Positions 8,545 to 16,660 of a stretch of DNA of 50,316 nt are shown piece after piece (the stretch's first letter is position 1; the number at the start of each line of letters is the position of its first letter). Under the pieces are notes generated by a model, which ran no database searches, was not told the DNA's origin, and was given only the letters and a program-made list of their open reading frames with translations. The DNA comes from Kluyvera intermedia (GTDB taxonomy: Bacteria > Pseudomonadota > Gammaproteobacteria > Enterobacterales > Enterobacteriaceae): the NCBI RefSeq assembly GCF_021440345.1, contig NZ_JAKCNS010000043.1, forward strand, positions 1 through 50,316, in the 5' to 3' direction. Made by a program: the position numbers and the translations under genes.

Positions 8545-10086
8545 TTACTCTTCGCCCTTCTTACTGCTCAGGCCATATTCACGCAGCTTATTTGCAATCG
8601 CGGTATGTGAAACGCCCAGGCGTTTTGCCAGCTTACGCGTACTTGGGTAGCTGTGATAAAGCTGAGCCAGCACCGAGCGTTCGAAGCGACGCGTAATGTC
8701 ATCCAGCGATCCTTCCATCGCCTCTTCACCTACCGCCACGCTGGTGACGTCATTATCCGGCAGCAGCACGTCCTGCGGACGCAGTTCATAGCCCTCAAGC
8801 TGGGTCAGCGCACGATACACCGCATTTTTTAACTGGCGTACGTTGCCCGGCCAGCCGTAGCGAGTTAATACCGTATTGAGATCGGCGGCAAGTTTAGGCC
8901 GGGAGATCCCCTGCTCATCGGCAAATCGCGCCACAAACAGCTCGGTCAGCGGCATGATGTCCTGTGGACGATCGCGCAGCGGCGGTAAATTGAGAGTCAG
9001 GACGTTGAGACGATAGTAGAGATCTTCGCGGAACAGCCCTTTTTGCACCAGTTCAACCAGGTTTTTCTGGGTGGCGCAAATCACGCGGACATCGACATGG
9101 ACTTCATGATCTTCACCAACGCGACGGAAAGTGCCGTCATTAAGGAAGCGCAGCAGTTTAGTTTGCATACGCGGCGACATTTCACCGATTTCATCCAGCA
9201 GTACCGAGCCGCCGTTAGCCTGCTCGAAGAAGCCTTTTTTACCTTCAGCCGCATCGCCAAATAGCTCACTCTCCACCGCATCTTCCGGTATCGAGCCGCA
9301 GTTCAGCGCCAGATAGGGTTTTGCCGCTCGTGGGCTGGCTAAATGGCAAGCATGCGCCAGTAAATCTTTACCGGTGCCGGTTTCCCCGATAATCAGCAGC
9401 GGTGCGGTCAGCAGCGCCAGCTTGCGCGCCTGATCCACCACCTGACGCATACGTGGGCTGACGCCGACAATCTGGCTGAAAGCGCTAACATCCTGCGTGG
9501 TCATGGTTTGCAGTTGACGCCCCATTTTCAGCGTCGAGCGCAGCATCACCACCGCGCCGCCAAGAATACGCGTATCGTCTTCACCGTTCAGGTAGACCGG
9601 CGTCGCCTCCAACAGGAAGTTTTGTCCCTGGATGACCACATGCTCGGCGAGTGACTCCACGGAGTCGCTTTCCAGCCAGCGCTGGAAGTTAAAACCGCTA
9701 ATCAGCTGCGTCACATTGTGGCTGCGCATACGTTCCTGGTTCATGCCGAACAGTTGGCAGCTCGCCGGGTTAGCGCGTTCAATTTTGCTGCGGGTATCCA
9801 GCGATAGCACCGGCTCCGGCATCGCTTCCAGCAATGCGCTTAGCGCCAGATGCTCGCGCTCTGAAGGCATCCACGGTACGGTACGGACGTCCGTCACACC
9901 GGCAATACGGCGGATCTCCGCCATCAGGCTGCTGAAGCTGGTGAATTCCAGCTCCGCGAAATTAAGATAGATTCGGCCAACAGGGTCGATATCGATTCCG
10001 CGCAGGTCAATGCCGCGCAGGACCAGAAGATCGAGCAGTTCACGAGTCAGACCGAGACGGTCTTCACAAAAGACTTCAAGACGCAT
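8545..10086 (-). CDS. tyrR: Transcriptional regulator TyrR
   Basis: A 513-aa regulator of aromatic amino acid biosynthesis and transport, the same length as E. coli TyrR. Domains in order are an N-terminal ACT domain (about 1-72), a PAS domain (about 80-190), an AAA+ ATPase core (about 205-430) with Walker A GETGTGKD and Walker B LLDEIGE, and a C-terminal helix-turn-helix (RKLAKRLGVSHTAIANKL). The sigma-54 contact loop GAFTGA is absent: the corresponding segment reads GDAAEGKKGFF. This is the known state of TyrR, which works with sigma-70. I use the ATG at 10086, matching E. coli; a GTG four codons upstream is in frame. A TyrR-box-like operator upstream implies autoregulation. Confidence 0.96.
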   Translation of the reverse strand: MRLEVFCEDRLGLTRELLDLLVLRGIDLRGIDIDPVGRIYLNFAELEFTSFSSLMAEIRRIAGVTDVRTVPWMPSEREHLALSALLEAMPEPVLSLDTRSKIERANPASCQLFGMNQERMRSHNVTQLISGFNFQRWLESDSVESLAEHVVIQGQNFLLEATPVYLNGEDDTRILGGAVVMLRSTLKMGRQLQTMTTQDVSAFSQIVGVSPRMRQVVDQARKLALLTAPLLIIGETGTGKDLLAHACHLASPRAAKPYLALNCGSIPEDAVESELFGDAAEGKKGFFEQANGGSVLLDEIGEMSPRMQTKLLRFLNDGTFRRVGEDHEVHVDVRVICATQKNLVELVQKGLFREDLYYRLNVLTLNLPPLRDRPQDIMPLTELFVARFADEQGISRPKLAADLNTVLTRYGWPGNVRQLKNAVYRALTQLEGYELRPQDVLLPDNDVTSVAVGEEAMEGSLDDITRRFERSVLAQLYHSYPSTRKLAKRLGVSHTAIANKLREYGLSSKKGEE

Positions 10087-10156
10087 GGGAGTTTTCACCC
10101 TTAAAAGCCAAAGACATATGAATAATAAGACAGTTCTTCGCTGGCGGGAAGATGAC

Positions 10157-10174
10157 TGTCAACAATTATTGACA
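10157..10174. promoter_or_regulatory. TyrR-box-like operator upstream of tyrR
   Basis: TGTCAA-N6-TTGACA, extended by one matching base on each side to an 8-bp-arm inverted repeat, differs from the TyrR box consensus TGTAAA-N6-TTTACA only at one symmetric position in each arm. It lies 71 bases before the tyrR start, where autorepression would be expected. Confidence 0.7.
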
Positions 10175-10246
10175 GTATGGCGGAAAAATCGACTTTGTGC
10201 CGTAAAGTTATGCGTTCAAGCAGCGGAAAAGCGCATAGAGCAGCAA

Positions 10247-10285
10247 CCCTCACCCCAACCCTCTCCCTTAAAAAGGGAGAGGGGG
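10247..10285 (+). repeat. GC-rich REP-like element, copy 1
   Basis: A CCCTCACCCCAACCCTCTCCC-type block, of which CCCTCTCCCTT (10259-10269) pairs perfectly with AAGGGAGAGGG (10273-10283). It resembles an extragenic palindromic element scattered in many gammaproteobacteria. It lies between the tyrR promoter and the end of the ABC importer operon. Confidence 0.7.
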
Positions 10286-10370
10286 CAGATTGTGCCCGTA
10301 CTTGAGATGATTTTCTCCTCAGCATTGCATGGTAGAAATAGCTACTGAAGCCCAAAAACGCACTAAACGG

Positions 10371-10412
10371 TCCCCTCGCCCCTCCGGGGGGAGGGTTAGG
10401 GTGAGGGGAGCC
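10371..10412 (-). repeat. GC-rich REP-like element, copy 2 (inverted)
   Basis: A second copy of the same repeat family in the opposite orientation: CCCCTCGCCCCTCC followed by GGAGGGTTAGGGTGAGGGG. Together with copy 1 it brackets an 85-base spacer, a BIME-like arrangement. It lies six bases past the stop codon of the last ABC importer gene and may protect or terminate that transcript. Confidence 0.7.
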
Positions 10413-10417
10413 ACAGC

Positions 10418-11122
10418 TCATCCCATCCGGTGTTCGCCGCGCCCTATCGCATCGCGATCGAAAAAGCGCTGGATCACGCCGTCGGCCATAAACGCTGCCC
10501 GGTCAGACATATGGGCAATCACATCCGCATCGTGGCTGACGAGAAGATAGGTCATGCCGTGATCCTGCTTCAGGCGGTTGAGCAGATTGAGGATTTCCGC
10601 CTGGACCGACATATCCAGCGCCGAGGTTGGTTCATCCAACAGCAGGATTTTCGGTCTTAGCAGCAGCGCGCGGGCAATGGCCACGCGCTGACGCTGGCCT
10701 CCGGAGAGCTGATGCGGGTAGCGACGCACGGCATCTGCGGGCAACCCTACCTGATCCAGCGCGGTACTCACCCGCATTTCGATATCGCCCTCGCCATGAA
10801 TCTGTAGCGGCTCGGCCAGCGTGCGCCACAAGGTATGGTTCGGGTGCAACGAGGCGTAGGGATCCTGAAAGACCATCTGCACATTACGGCGTAGTTGGCC
10901 CTGAAAACGTGTTCCCGCCGTGATCCCCTGTCCGAATAGCGTCACCTGTCCACGCCAGTCGCGCTGTAGCCCGGCGATCACCCGCAGAATCGTCGATTTC
11001 CCGCAGCCCGACTCGCCAATCAGGCTGAAGGTTTCGCCGGTCTCTACGTGGAAACTGGCGGCAGAAACCGCCGTTTTATCACCAAAAGTGACCTGTAGCG
11101 CCTCGAGACTAACGATTGCCAT
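10418..11122 (-). CDS. ABC importer ATP-binding subunit (OppF/DppF type)
   Basis: A 234-aa ATPase and the last gene of a five-gene importer operon. It carries Walker A GESGCGKS, Q-loop MVFQDPY, signature LSGGQRQRV, Walker B ILLLDEPTSALD and the switch His in VSHD. It lacks the C-terminal oligopeptide-transporter extension of OppF/DppF, so it is shorter than those (about 330 aa). The ATG at 11122 has GAGGAG seven bases upstream; the open frame extends to 11266 but overlaps the previous gene. Its start overlaps the end of the partner ATPase gene by 14 bases, indicating translational coupling. No E. coli gene lies at this site; the substrate is unknown. Confidence 0.88.
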   Translation of the reverse strand: MAIVSLEALQVTFGDKTAVSAASFHVETGETFSLIGESGCGKSTILRVIAGLQRDWRGQVTLFGQGITAGTRFQGQLRRNVQMVFQDPYASLHPNHTLWRTLAEPLQIHGEGDIEMRVSTALDQVGLPADAVRRYPHQLSGGQRQRVAIARALLLRPKILLLDEPTSALDMSVQAEILNLLNRLKQDHGMTYLLVSHDADVIAHMSDRAAFMADGVIQRFFDRDAIGRGEHRMG

Positions 11123-11945
11123 CTGTCGACTCCTCGAAGCTCTTATTACGGTCAAGCGTGGGTAATCTTTGCCCGTAGGTTTGCGTATTTGGACGGCAGG
11201 TCCACAAAGTGCGCGTATAGGGATGCGTGGCCTGCGGTAAATCACCGGCGGCCATCTCATCGACACTGTTGCCCTGGTACATCACCAGAACCCGATGGCA
11301 GTGCTGCGCCACCAGCGGTAGATCGTGGCTAATCAGCAGCATTGCCATGTTCCGCTGTTCACATTGCGTCACCAGCAGCTCGAGGATCTGATTACGCAAC
11401 CGCGCATCCAGCGCCGAAGTAGGTTCGTCAGCAATCAGCACTTGCGGATCGTTGATCAGCGCAATGGCTATCATCACCCGCTGACCCATGCCGCCGGACA
11501 GTTCGCCCGGATAGCGCTTCAGCACCTGCACGTCCAGTCCCATCGCCAGTACCGCCGATTCGATTTTTTCCTGCCGCTCGCGGCGGTTCAGGCGCTGGTG
11601 CAATGTCAGCGCCTCTTCCAGTTGCGCGCGTACCGTTTTCACCGGGTTGAGCGCATAGCGCGGATCCTGCAACACCATCGCGATATCGTTGCCCCGCAGC
11701 GCACGCCAGCCGCGCGCATCCAGGCTCTGCACATCGCGGCCCAGCACGTTCAGCTGGTCAGCGCTGACGATACCCGGTTTGCGTACCAATCCCATCAGCG
11801 CGCGCGCAGTCATTGATTTACCGGAACCCGATTCGCCAACCAGCGCCAGCCGCTCGTTGCCGAGCGTAAAGTTCATATTATTGACCACCCGGGAGCCGGG
11901 ATAATCAATATTCAGTCCCCGTACGGACAGGCGTTGTTCAGTCAT
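11109..11945 (-). CDS. ABC importer ATP-binding subunit (OppD/DppD type)
   Basis: A 278-aa ATPase with Walker [10 protein letters not shown]-loop VLQDPRYALNP, signature LSGGMGQRV, Walker B VLIADEPTSALD and switch His in ISHD. A short remnant of the oligopeptide-transporter C-terminal extension is visible (ATHPYTRTL), but the cysteine-rich part of the extension seen in OppD is missing. The ATG at 11945 overlaps the stop of the upstream permease gene by 8 bases. It should pair with the smaller ATPase downstream to drive the two permeases. Confidence 0.88.
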   Translation of the reverse strand: MTEQRLSVRGLNIDYPGSRVVNNMNFTLGNERLALVGESGSGKSMTARALMGLVRKPGIVSADQLNVLGRDVQSLDARGWRALRGNDIAMVLQDPRYALNPVKTVRAQLEEALTLHQRLNRRERQEKIESAVLAMGLDVQVLKRYPGELSGGMGQRVMIAIALINDPQVLIADEPTSALDARLRNQILELLVTQCEQRNMAMLLISHDLPLVAQHCHRVLVMYQGNSVDEMAAGDLPQATHPYTRTLWTCRPNTQTYGQRLPTLDRNKSFEESTDGNR

Positions 11946-12771
11946 GTTGCGGCTCCAGAACGTCACGTAAACCATCGCCCAGCAGGTTAAACGCCAGGCT
12001 GGCAATCAGAATCGCGCCCCCTGGTGCGGCGGCAATCCACCACTGGTCAAATATCACCTGCATACCATCGGCTATCATCGCGCCCCACTCTGCCATCGGC
12101 GGACGCGCACCGAGCCCGAGGAAACCCAGACCCGCAGCGGCCAGAATAATCCCCGCCAGATCCAGCGCCAGCCGTACGATAGCTGACGGCAGGCACAGCG
12201 GCAGAATATGGCCCACCAGCAGGCGTAGACCTCGAATGCCCATCATCTCGGCGGCGGCCAGATAGTCGCTGTGCCGCAGACGCTGAATTTCGCTACGCGC
12301 CTGACGTGCGTAGGCAGGCCAGGTGGTCAGCGCCAGCGCCAGTGCGCCGTTAACCAGGCCTGGGCCAAGCATCGCGACAAAAGCAAACGCCAGAATCAGT
12401 CGTGGCATCGACATCACCACATCGGTAAAGCGCATCAGAATACGTTCCAGCCAGCCGCCGTAATAACCGGAGAGAACCCCCACCAGCAGGCCGACCGGCA
12501 GCGTAATTGCCGTCACCAGCGCCACCAGCCCTAGCGCTGGACGGGTGCCGTAAATCAGTCTGGATAGCAGGTCGCGTCCGAAGCTGTCGGTACCCAGCCA
12601 GTGTTGGGCGTTGGGCATTTGCAGGCGCATAGCGGCATCCTGCCAGTTCGGGTCCATCGGTGCGAGCCATGGGGCGAACAGCGCCGTCAGCACCAGTAAG
12701 CTGACAATAGCCAACCCGCAGCATGCGGCAGGCGAACGTAGTAGACGACGTAAAAACAGTGACGTTGGCAT
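11938..12771 (-). CDS. ABC importer permease (OppC/DppC type)
   Basis: A 277-aa inner-membrane permease of the binding-protein-dependent family (BPD_transp_1). It has an N-terminal membrane segment (about 13-35), the periplasmic HWLGTDSFGRDLLSRLIYG motif typical of OppC/DppC, and five further membrane segments. The EAA-like cytoplasmic loop AAEMMGIRGLRLLVGHILP contacts the ATPase. Its start touches the stop of the upstream permease gene by one base at 12771 and its stop overlaps the next start, so all four downstream genes are coupled. Confidence 0.9.
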   Translation of the reverse strand: MPTSLFLRRLLRSPAACCGLAIVSLLVLTALFAPWLAPMDPNWQDAAMRLQMPNAQHWLGTDSFGRDLLSRLIYGTRPALGLVALVTAITLPVGLLVGVLSGYYGGWLERILMRFTDVVMSMPRLILAFAFVAMLGPGLVNGALALALTTWPAYARQARSEIQRLRHSDYLAAAEMMGIRGLRLLVGHILPLCLPSAIVRLALDLAGIILAAAGLGFLGLGARPPMAEWGAMIADGMQVIFDQWWIAAAPGGAILIASLAFNLLGDGLRDVLEPQHD

Positions 12772-13820
12772 CAGCTCACCCTCGGGTCGGTCAGCCGCAC
12801 CAGCACGTCGGTGAGGTTATTAATGAGTACAAAGGAAACACCAATCAGCAGCGTGCCCCCCATAATTGCCGACATATCCCCGGCGAACAGCGCCGTCGTC
12901 AGATAACGACCGATACCCGGCCAGGAGAACACCGTCTCAGTCAGCACTGCGCCTTCCAGCATCGAGGTATAGGCCAGCGCAATCACCGTTAACAGCGTGC
13001 CGCGAATATTGGGTAGCACGTGGCGCAGCAGAATACTCATCTCTCCCGCCCCTTTGGCGCGGGCCAGCAGAATGTACTCTTTGTTCATCTCGCTGAGGCA
13101 GGCAGAGCGCGTCAGGCGCGTAATGCTGGCCATCGAATAGTAGGCCAGCAGCAGCACCGGCAGCACCAGATGGCTGACGGCGTTGCGAAACGCCTCTTTA
13201 TCGCCGGACAGCCAGGTATCAATCAGCACAAAGCCGGTTTTCGCTTCAATAGTGAACTGATAGATATCATCGAGTCGACCCGGGCCGGAGCTCCACTGGA
13301 GCCTGGCGTAAAACAGCGCCAGCATCAGCAGACCGAGCCAGAAAATCGGCACTGAGTTGCCCAGCAGGGTTAAGGTACGCACGGCAAAATCCCATGGCGA
13401 ACCGGCGTAGCGAGCGCATAGCACGCCGGCAATCACGCCAAGCACGGCGCCAACCACCAGCGCCAGCGTTGCCAGTTCTAAAGTTGCCGGAAACGCGGCC
13501 AGCAGGTCATGCAGCACCGGCTGCCCGGTGGCGCTGGCGGTCCCCAGATCGCCGTGGGCCAGATTCAGCAGATAGTGCCAGAACTGCACCGGCAGCGAGC
13601 GGTCAAGCCCTAACTGGTGACGGACCTGATCGTAGGTCGACTGGCTGGCGTGGTCGCCGACAATTTGCAGTACACGGTCGACGGGCGATAGCGCCGAGAG
13701 GGCAAACGTTACCAGCAGCAGTCCCAACAGGGTCAGTGCCAGCGTGAAAAGTCCCTGAAAGAGCGCAGACAGTAAACGCCGGGTTCGCTGCGCGGTTGGA
13801 TTAGGTAAAGCGGCGGGCAT
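12771..13820 (-). CDS. ABC importer permease (OppB/DppB type)
   Basis: A 349-aa permease with six predicted membrane segments. The family's N-terminal signature is present: a first membrane helix, a QLGLDRSLPVQFWHYL segment and GDLGTA. The cytoplasmic EAA-like loop is ARAKGAGEMSILLRHVLPN and the C-terminal part contains ETVFSWPGIGRYL. I favour the ATG at 13820, with GGA six bases upstream; an ATG at 13826 and a start at 13841 are also in frame. It pairs with the OppC-type permease. A long hairpin separates it from the binding-protein gene. Confidence 0.88.
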   Translation of the reverse strand: MPAALPNPTAQRTRRLLSALFQGLFTLALTLLGLLLVTFALSALSPVDRVLQIVGDHASQSTYDQVRHQLGLDRSLPVQFWHYLLNLAHGDLGTASATGQPVLHDLLAAFPATLELATLALVVGAVLGVIAGVLCARYAGSPWDFAVRTLTLLGNSVPIFWLGLLMLALFYARLQWSSGPGRLDDIYQFTIEAKTGFVLIDTWLSGDKEAFRNAVSHLVLPVLLLAYYSMASITRLTRSACLSEMNKEYILLARAKGAGEMSILLRHVLPNIRGTLLTVIALAYTSMLEGAVLTETVFSWPGIGRYLTTALFAGDMSAIMGGTLLIGVSFVLINNLTDVLVRLTDPRVS

Positions 13821-13850
13821 GGGCATTCCGTATATCAACAATAAAACGAA

Positions 13851-13890
13851 CAGCAGCGGCCCGAAAGCTCACGCCTGCGGGCCGCTGCTG
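13851..13890. terminator. Intercistronic hairpin after the binding-protein gene
   Basis: CAGCAGCGGCCCG (13851-13863) and CGGGCCGCTGCTG (13878-13890) form a perfect 13-bp stem with a 14-base loop. It lies between the solute-binding-protein gene and the permease genes and has no U tract. Hairpins at this position in importer operons usually stabilise the upstream message so that the binding protein is made in excess. Confidence 0.75.
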
Positions 13891-13899
13891 CAATTGCAA

Positions 13900-15468
13900 T
13901 TACTTGGTGACGTTGTCGTACCAGACCATATCGGCGTTAAGCCCCTGCTGGTAGCCCTTCACGTTATCGCGGATAACGATCTGCGTCTTGCCCTGGTCAA
14001 TAAAGACATACGGCGAATTGCGCTGCAGCTCTTCCTGCATTTTCTTATACAGGTCAAGGCGCTTGGTGGCGTCCGGTTCAGCTACCGCCGCCAGCGTCGC
14101 TTTATTCAGTTCAGGTATTTTCCAGCCGTTGAGACCCGCCACGGTGCTTGATTTACCATCGTTAAACGCAAATGCGCTGGCGTTGGAGTGGGCATCGAAG
14201 TAGTCCGGGATCCACAGGCGAATCGCCGCCTGGTGCTGTTTAGCGCGCACGCGGGCGTACACCTGGCTACCTGCCGCCGGCAGCAGCTCAACCTTGACGC
14301 CGCCCTGAGCAAAGCTCGCCTGCATTGACTGGGCGATGGTGATAAACGGCGGTTTGTTTTCCACGTCGAGGGTAAAGTGCGCATCTTTAATCCCGGCTTT
14401 CGCCAGAATCTCTTTGGCCTTCGCCGGGTCAAATTTAAACGGCGTGTTGTCCAGTGCGCCGGGGAAACCAACCGGCAGGAAGCTCTGGTGGACGAAGTAC
14501 TGCCCTTTCAGCAGATCTTTGGTGATGCCGTTATAGTCTACCAGCCAGCGGGCCGCTTCCCAGAATGCCGGATTTGCCAGCAGCGGGTTAGCGCTGTTGC
14601 CGGTATTGAACACCACATAGTTTTGTTCGGCGGAAGGAATGCTCAGCACCTGCAGCCCCGGTTTGCCTTGCAGCGCGTCAATTTGGTCGGCACCGAGGTC
14701 GCGCGCCACGTCAGCATCGCCCTGCTGGATAAGCAGGCGGCGGGAGGCTGGATCCGGCACGTTTTTAATAATCACGCTTTTCAGCTTCGGCGCACCGGTT
14801 GGCGAAGTCTCGTTGGCCTCAAGGACGATAGCCTGATGAGGCTGGTAGACGCGCATTTTGAACGCACCGCTGCCCGCCGAGTGCATTTTCAGCCACTCGT
14901 TACCAAAGTCGTTGGCCTTCACGTTGGCCGCCACTAATTTTTCATCAACGATAGAGGCGATTGGCGTGGAGAGAATATTCAGCGCCACCGCCGGGCTGAC
15001 ATCGGCAGTCCAGCTCACCTGCAGCGTGTGATCGTCAATTTTTTTCAGCTGGCTGGCAATGTTGTCAGGCTGCCAGCCGAGGACGTTGAGAATAAACGCC
15101 GGGGATTTGTTGAGCGTGACGGCGCGAGTGTAGGAGAAGATCACGTCTTCCGGGCGCAGCGCGTTGCCGGAAGCAAATTTGGCGTCATTTTTCAGTTTGA
15201 TGGTCAGCGTTTTCGCGGCCGCATCGGCCTGCCAGCTTTCTGCCAGGATCGGCGTAATTTTAGCCGGATCGTTACGGTCAGGCTGCACCAGACGCTGGTA
15301 AAGGCTTGGCACCGTCTGGATGCTGGAGAGCTCGTTGGCTTCTGCCGGGTCGAGACTCACAATATCATCAAGGCCTTGAGCAACCACCAGCGTATTCGCA
15401 GGAGTTGCGGCGTAAGCGGAGGCTGACAGCGCGGTCAGCACAAATAAAGACAGCAGCGTTTTGGTCAT
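13900..15468 (-). CDS. Family 5 periplasmic solute-binding protein of ABC importer
   Basis: A 522-aa binding protein of the peptide/opine/nickel family (SBP_bac_5) and the first gene of the operon. Residues 1-20 are a Sec signal peptide (cleavage after AYA). The family core follows: LDPAEANELSS near the mature N-terminus, the AESWQADAAAKTLTIKLKNDAKFASG segment, and DYFDAHSNASAFAF near residue 425 in place of the usual Gly-Trp-x-x-Asp segment. It has no lipobox, so it is a free periplasmic protein. GGAAGT precedes the start. Peptide, nickel-metallophore or opine substrates are all possible; the sequence does not decide. Confidence 0.88.
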   Translation of the reverse strand: MTKTLLSLFVLTALSASAYAATPANTLVVAQGLDDIVSLDPAEANELSSIQTVPSLYQRLVQPDRNDPAKITPILAESWQADAAAKTLTIKLKNDAKFASGNALRPEDVIFSYTRAVTLNKSPAFILNVLGWQPDNIASQLKKIDDHTLQVSWTADVSPAVALNILSTPIASIVDEKLVAANVKANDFGNEWLKMHSAGSGAFKMRVYQPHQAIVLEANETSPTGAPKLKSVIIKNVPDPASRRLLIQQGDADVARDLGADQIDALQGKPGLQVLSIPSAEQNYVVFNTGNSANPLLANPAFWEAARWLVDYNGITKDLLKGQYFVHQSFLPVGFPGALDNTPFKFDPAKAKEILAKAGIKDAHFTLDVENKPPFITIAQSMQASFAQGGVKVELLPAAGSQVYARVRAKQHQAAIRLWIPDYFDAHSNASAFAFNDGKSSTVAGLNGWKIPELNKATLAAVAEPDATKRLDLYKKMQEELQRNSPYVFIDQGKTQIVIRDNVKGYQQGLNADMVWYDNVTK

Positions 15469-15537
15469 CGGACTTCCTGAAAATGATTATGTCGTTGAAG
15501 TTATCGACTAAATTAGCGCTGCTGGTCACTTTCAGTA

Positions 15538-15566
15538 AAGATAAGTATAGATATACGTTATGCCAA
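15538..15566 (-). promoter_or_regulatory. Putative sigma-70 promoter of the ABC importer operon
   Basis: On the minus strand TTGGCA (15566-15561) is spaced 17 bases from TATCTT (15543-15538), a fair -35/-10 pair. It lies about 70 bases before the start of the binding-protein gene. The -35 element falls inside one arm of the palindrome at 15556-15578. Confidence 0.5.
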
Positions 15567-15578
15567 TTTGGCATAACG
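15556..15578. promoter_or_regulatory. Perfect 11-bp inverted repeat, candidate operator
   Basis: CGTTATGCCAA and TTGGCATAACG are separated by one base. The site lies between the ycjF stop and the ABC importer promoter and covers the predicted -35 hexamer. It could be bound by a dimeric regulator; alternatively it is a ycjF transcript hairpin, though no U run follows it. Confidence 0.6.
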
Positions 15579-15592
15579 TTATTTATTCAGAT

Positions 15593-16660
15593 TCATTTTT
15601 CCTGCGACGTCGCCGTTTTTCCCTTCTGCAAGGTGGCTTTTAGCTGCCCTACCAGCTCTCGACGGAAATCGCCTAAACGCGGTTTGTCGTTGTCCAGCCA
15701 CGGCAGTGGACGACACAGCTCCATCGCTTTAATGCCCAGACGTGCGGTGAGTAAACCGGCGCCAATCCCCTGCGCGGCACGCGTAGACAGACGGGCGGCC
15801 AGATCCTGCGACATCCAGTCCATGCCGACTTCACGCACCAGCTCGCTGGCCCCGGCGAAGGCAATGTTAATCAGTACCAGACGGAACAGGCGCAGACGAC
15901 TGTAATACCCCAGCTCAATGCCGTACAGGTTAGCAATGCGGTTAATCAGCCGCAGATTACGCCAGGCAATAAACGCCATATCCACCAGCGCCAGCGGGCT
16001 GACGGCGATCATCAGCGTCGACTCTGCCGCCGAGCGGCTGATTTCACGACGGGCCTGGGCGTCCAGCACCGGCTGCACCAGATGGGCATAGAGACTGACG
16101 ATTTCTCTGTCGCTTTGGGTTTCGTGTATTGCCGCATACCAGCGCTGCAGTGCCGGGTGCGATTGATCGAGCCCTGCCTGCCGTGCCAGCCCTTCACAGA
16201 AAGCACGGGCCTTGCCCACGCCGTGGCTGTGCATCAGCGTACGTGCTTCATCACGCTCCTGTGCGCGCTGGCGTAAGCGCCACAACCTGCGCCATTCGGT
16301 GGCAACGGAACCGACGCCCGCGCCAATAATTAACGCTCCGGCGACGCAGCCTCCCAGCGATACCCAGTCCTGAGTTTGCCAGGCGTTAGCCGTCCACTGT
16401 ACGCCCTGCGCAACTACGCTTATCCCAAACAGGCCAAGCCCTGCGCCGACCATTTTGCGCCACAGGCTACGCTTTGGCCGCAGCGCGGCCTCAATGCTGG
16501 CCTCTGCCTGCCCTTCACTTTCGGTTTCATCATCCAGGATAACCGGCGCAAATTTCTCGGCGGTTTCGCCAGCAAACGCCTGCGAGGCTTTAAATTGCTC
16601 GGTTTTCTCTTCGGTCAACGGGCCTGAAAAATCAATCCGCGGTTTAAATGAATCGCTCAT
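15593..16660 (-). CDS. ycjF: UPF0283 inner-membrane protein YcjF
   Basis: A 355-aa protein close to E. coli YcjF (353 aa). A long acidic, soluble N-terminus (about 1-65) precedes two membrane segments (about 70-90 and 98-120). A charged region follows with [17 protein letters not shown], then a C-terminal part with one or two further hydrophobic stretches. The function is unknown; the gene follows ycjX throughout the family and both respond to envelope stress in E. coli as members of the PspF regulon. Its start overlaps the ycjX stop by four bases (ATGA). In E. coli ycjF adjoins tyrR; here the ABC importer operon lies between them. Confidence 0.93.
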   Translation of the reverse strand: MSDSFKPRIDFSGPLTEEKTEQFKASQAFAGETAEKFAPVILDDETESEGQAEASIEAALRPKRSLWRKMVGAGLGLFGISVVAQGVQWTANAWQTQDWVSLGGCVAGALIIGAGVGSVATEWRRLWRLRQRAQERDEARTLMHSHGVGKARAFCEGLARQAGLDQSHPALQRWYAAIHETQSDREIVSLYAHLVQPVLDAQARREISRSAAESTLMIAVSPLALVDMAFIAWRNLRLINRIANLYGIELGYYSRLRLFRLVLINIAFAGASELVREVGMDWMSQDLAARLSTRAAQGIGAGLLTARLGIKAMELCRPLPWLDNDKPRLGDFRRELVGQLKATLQKGKTATSQEK

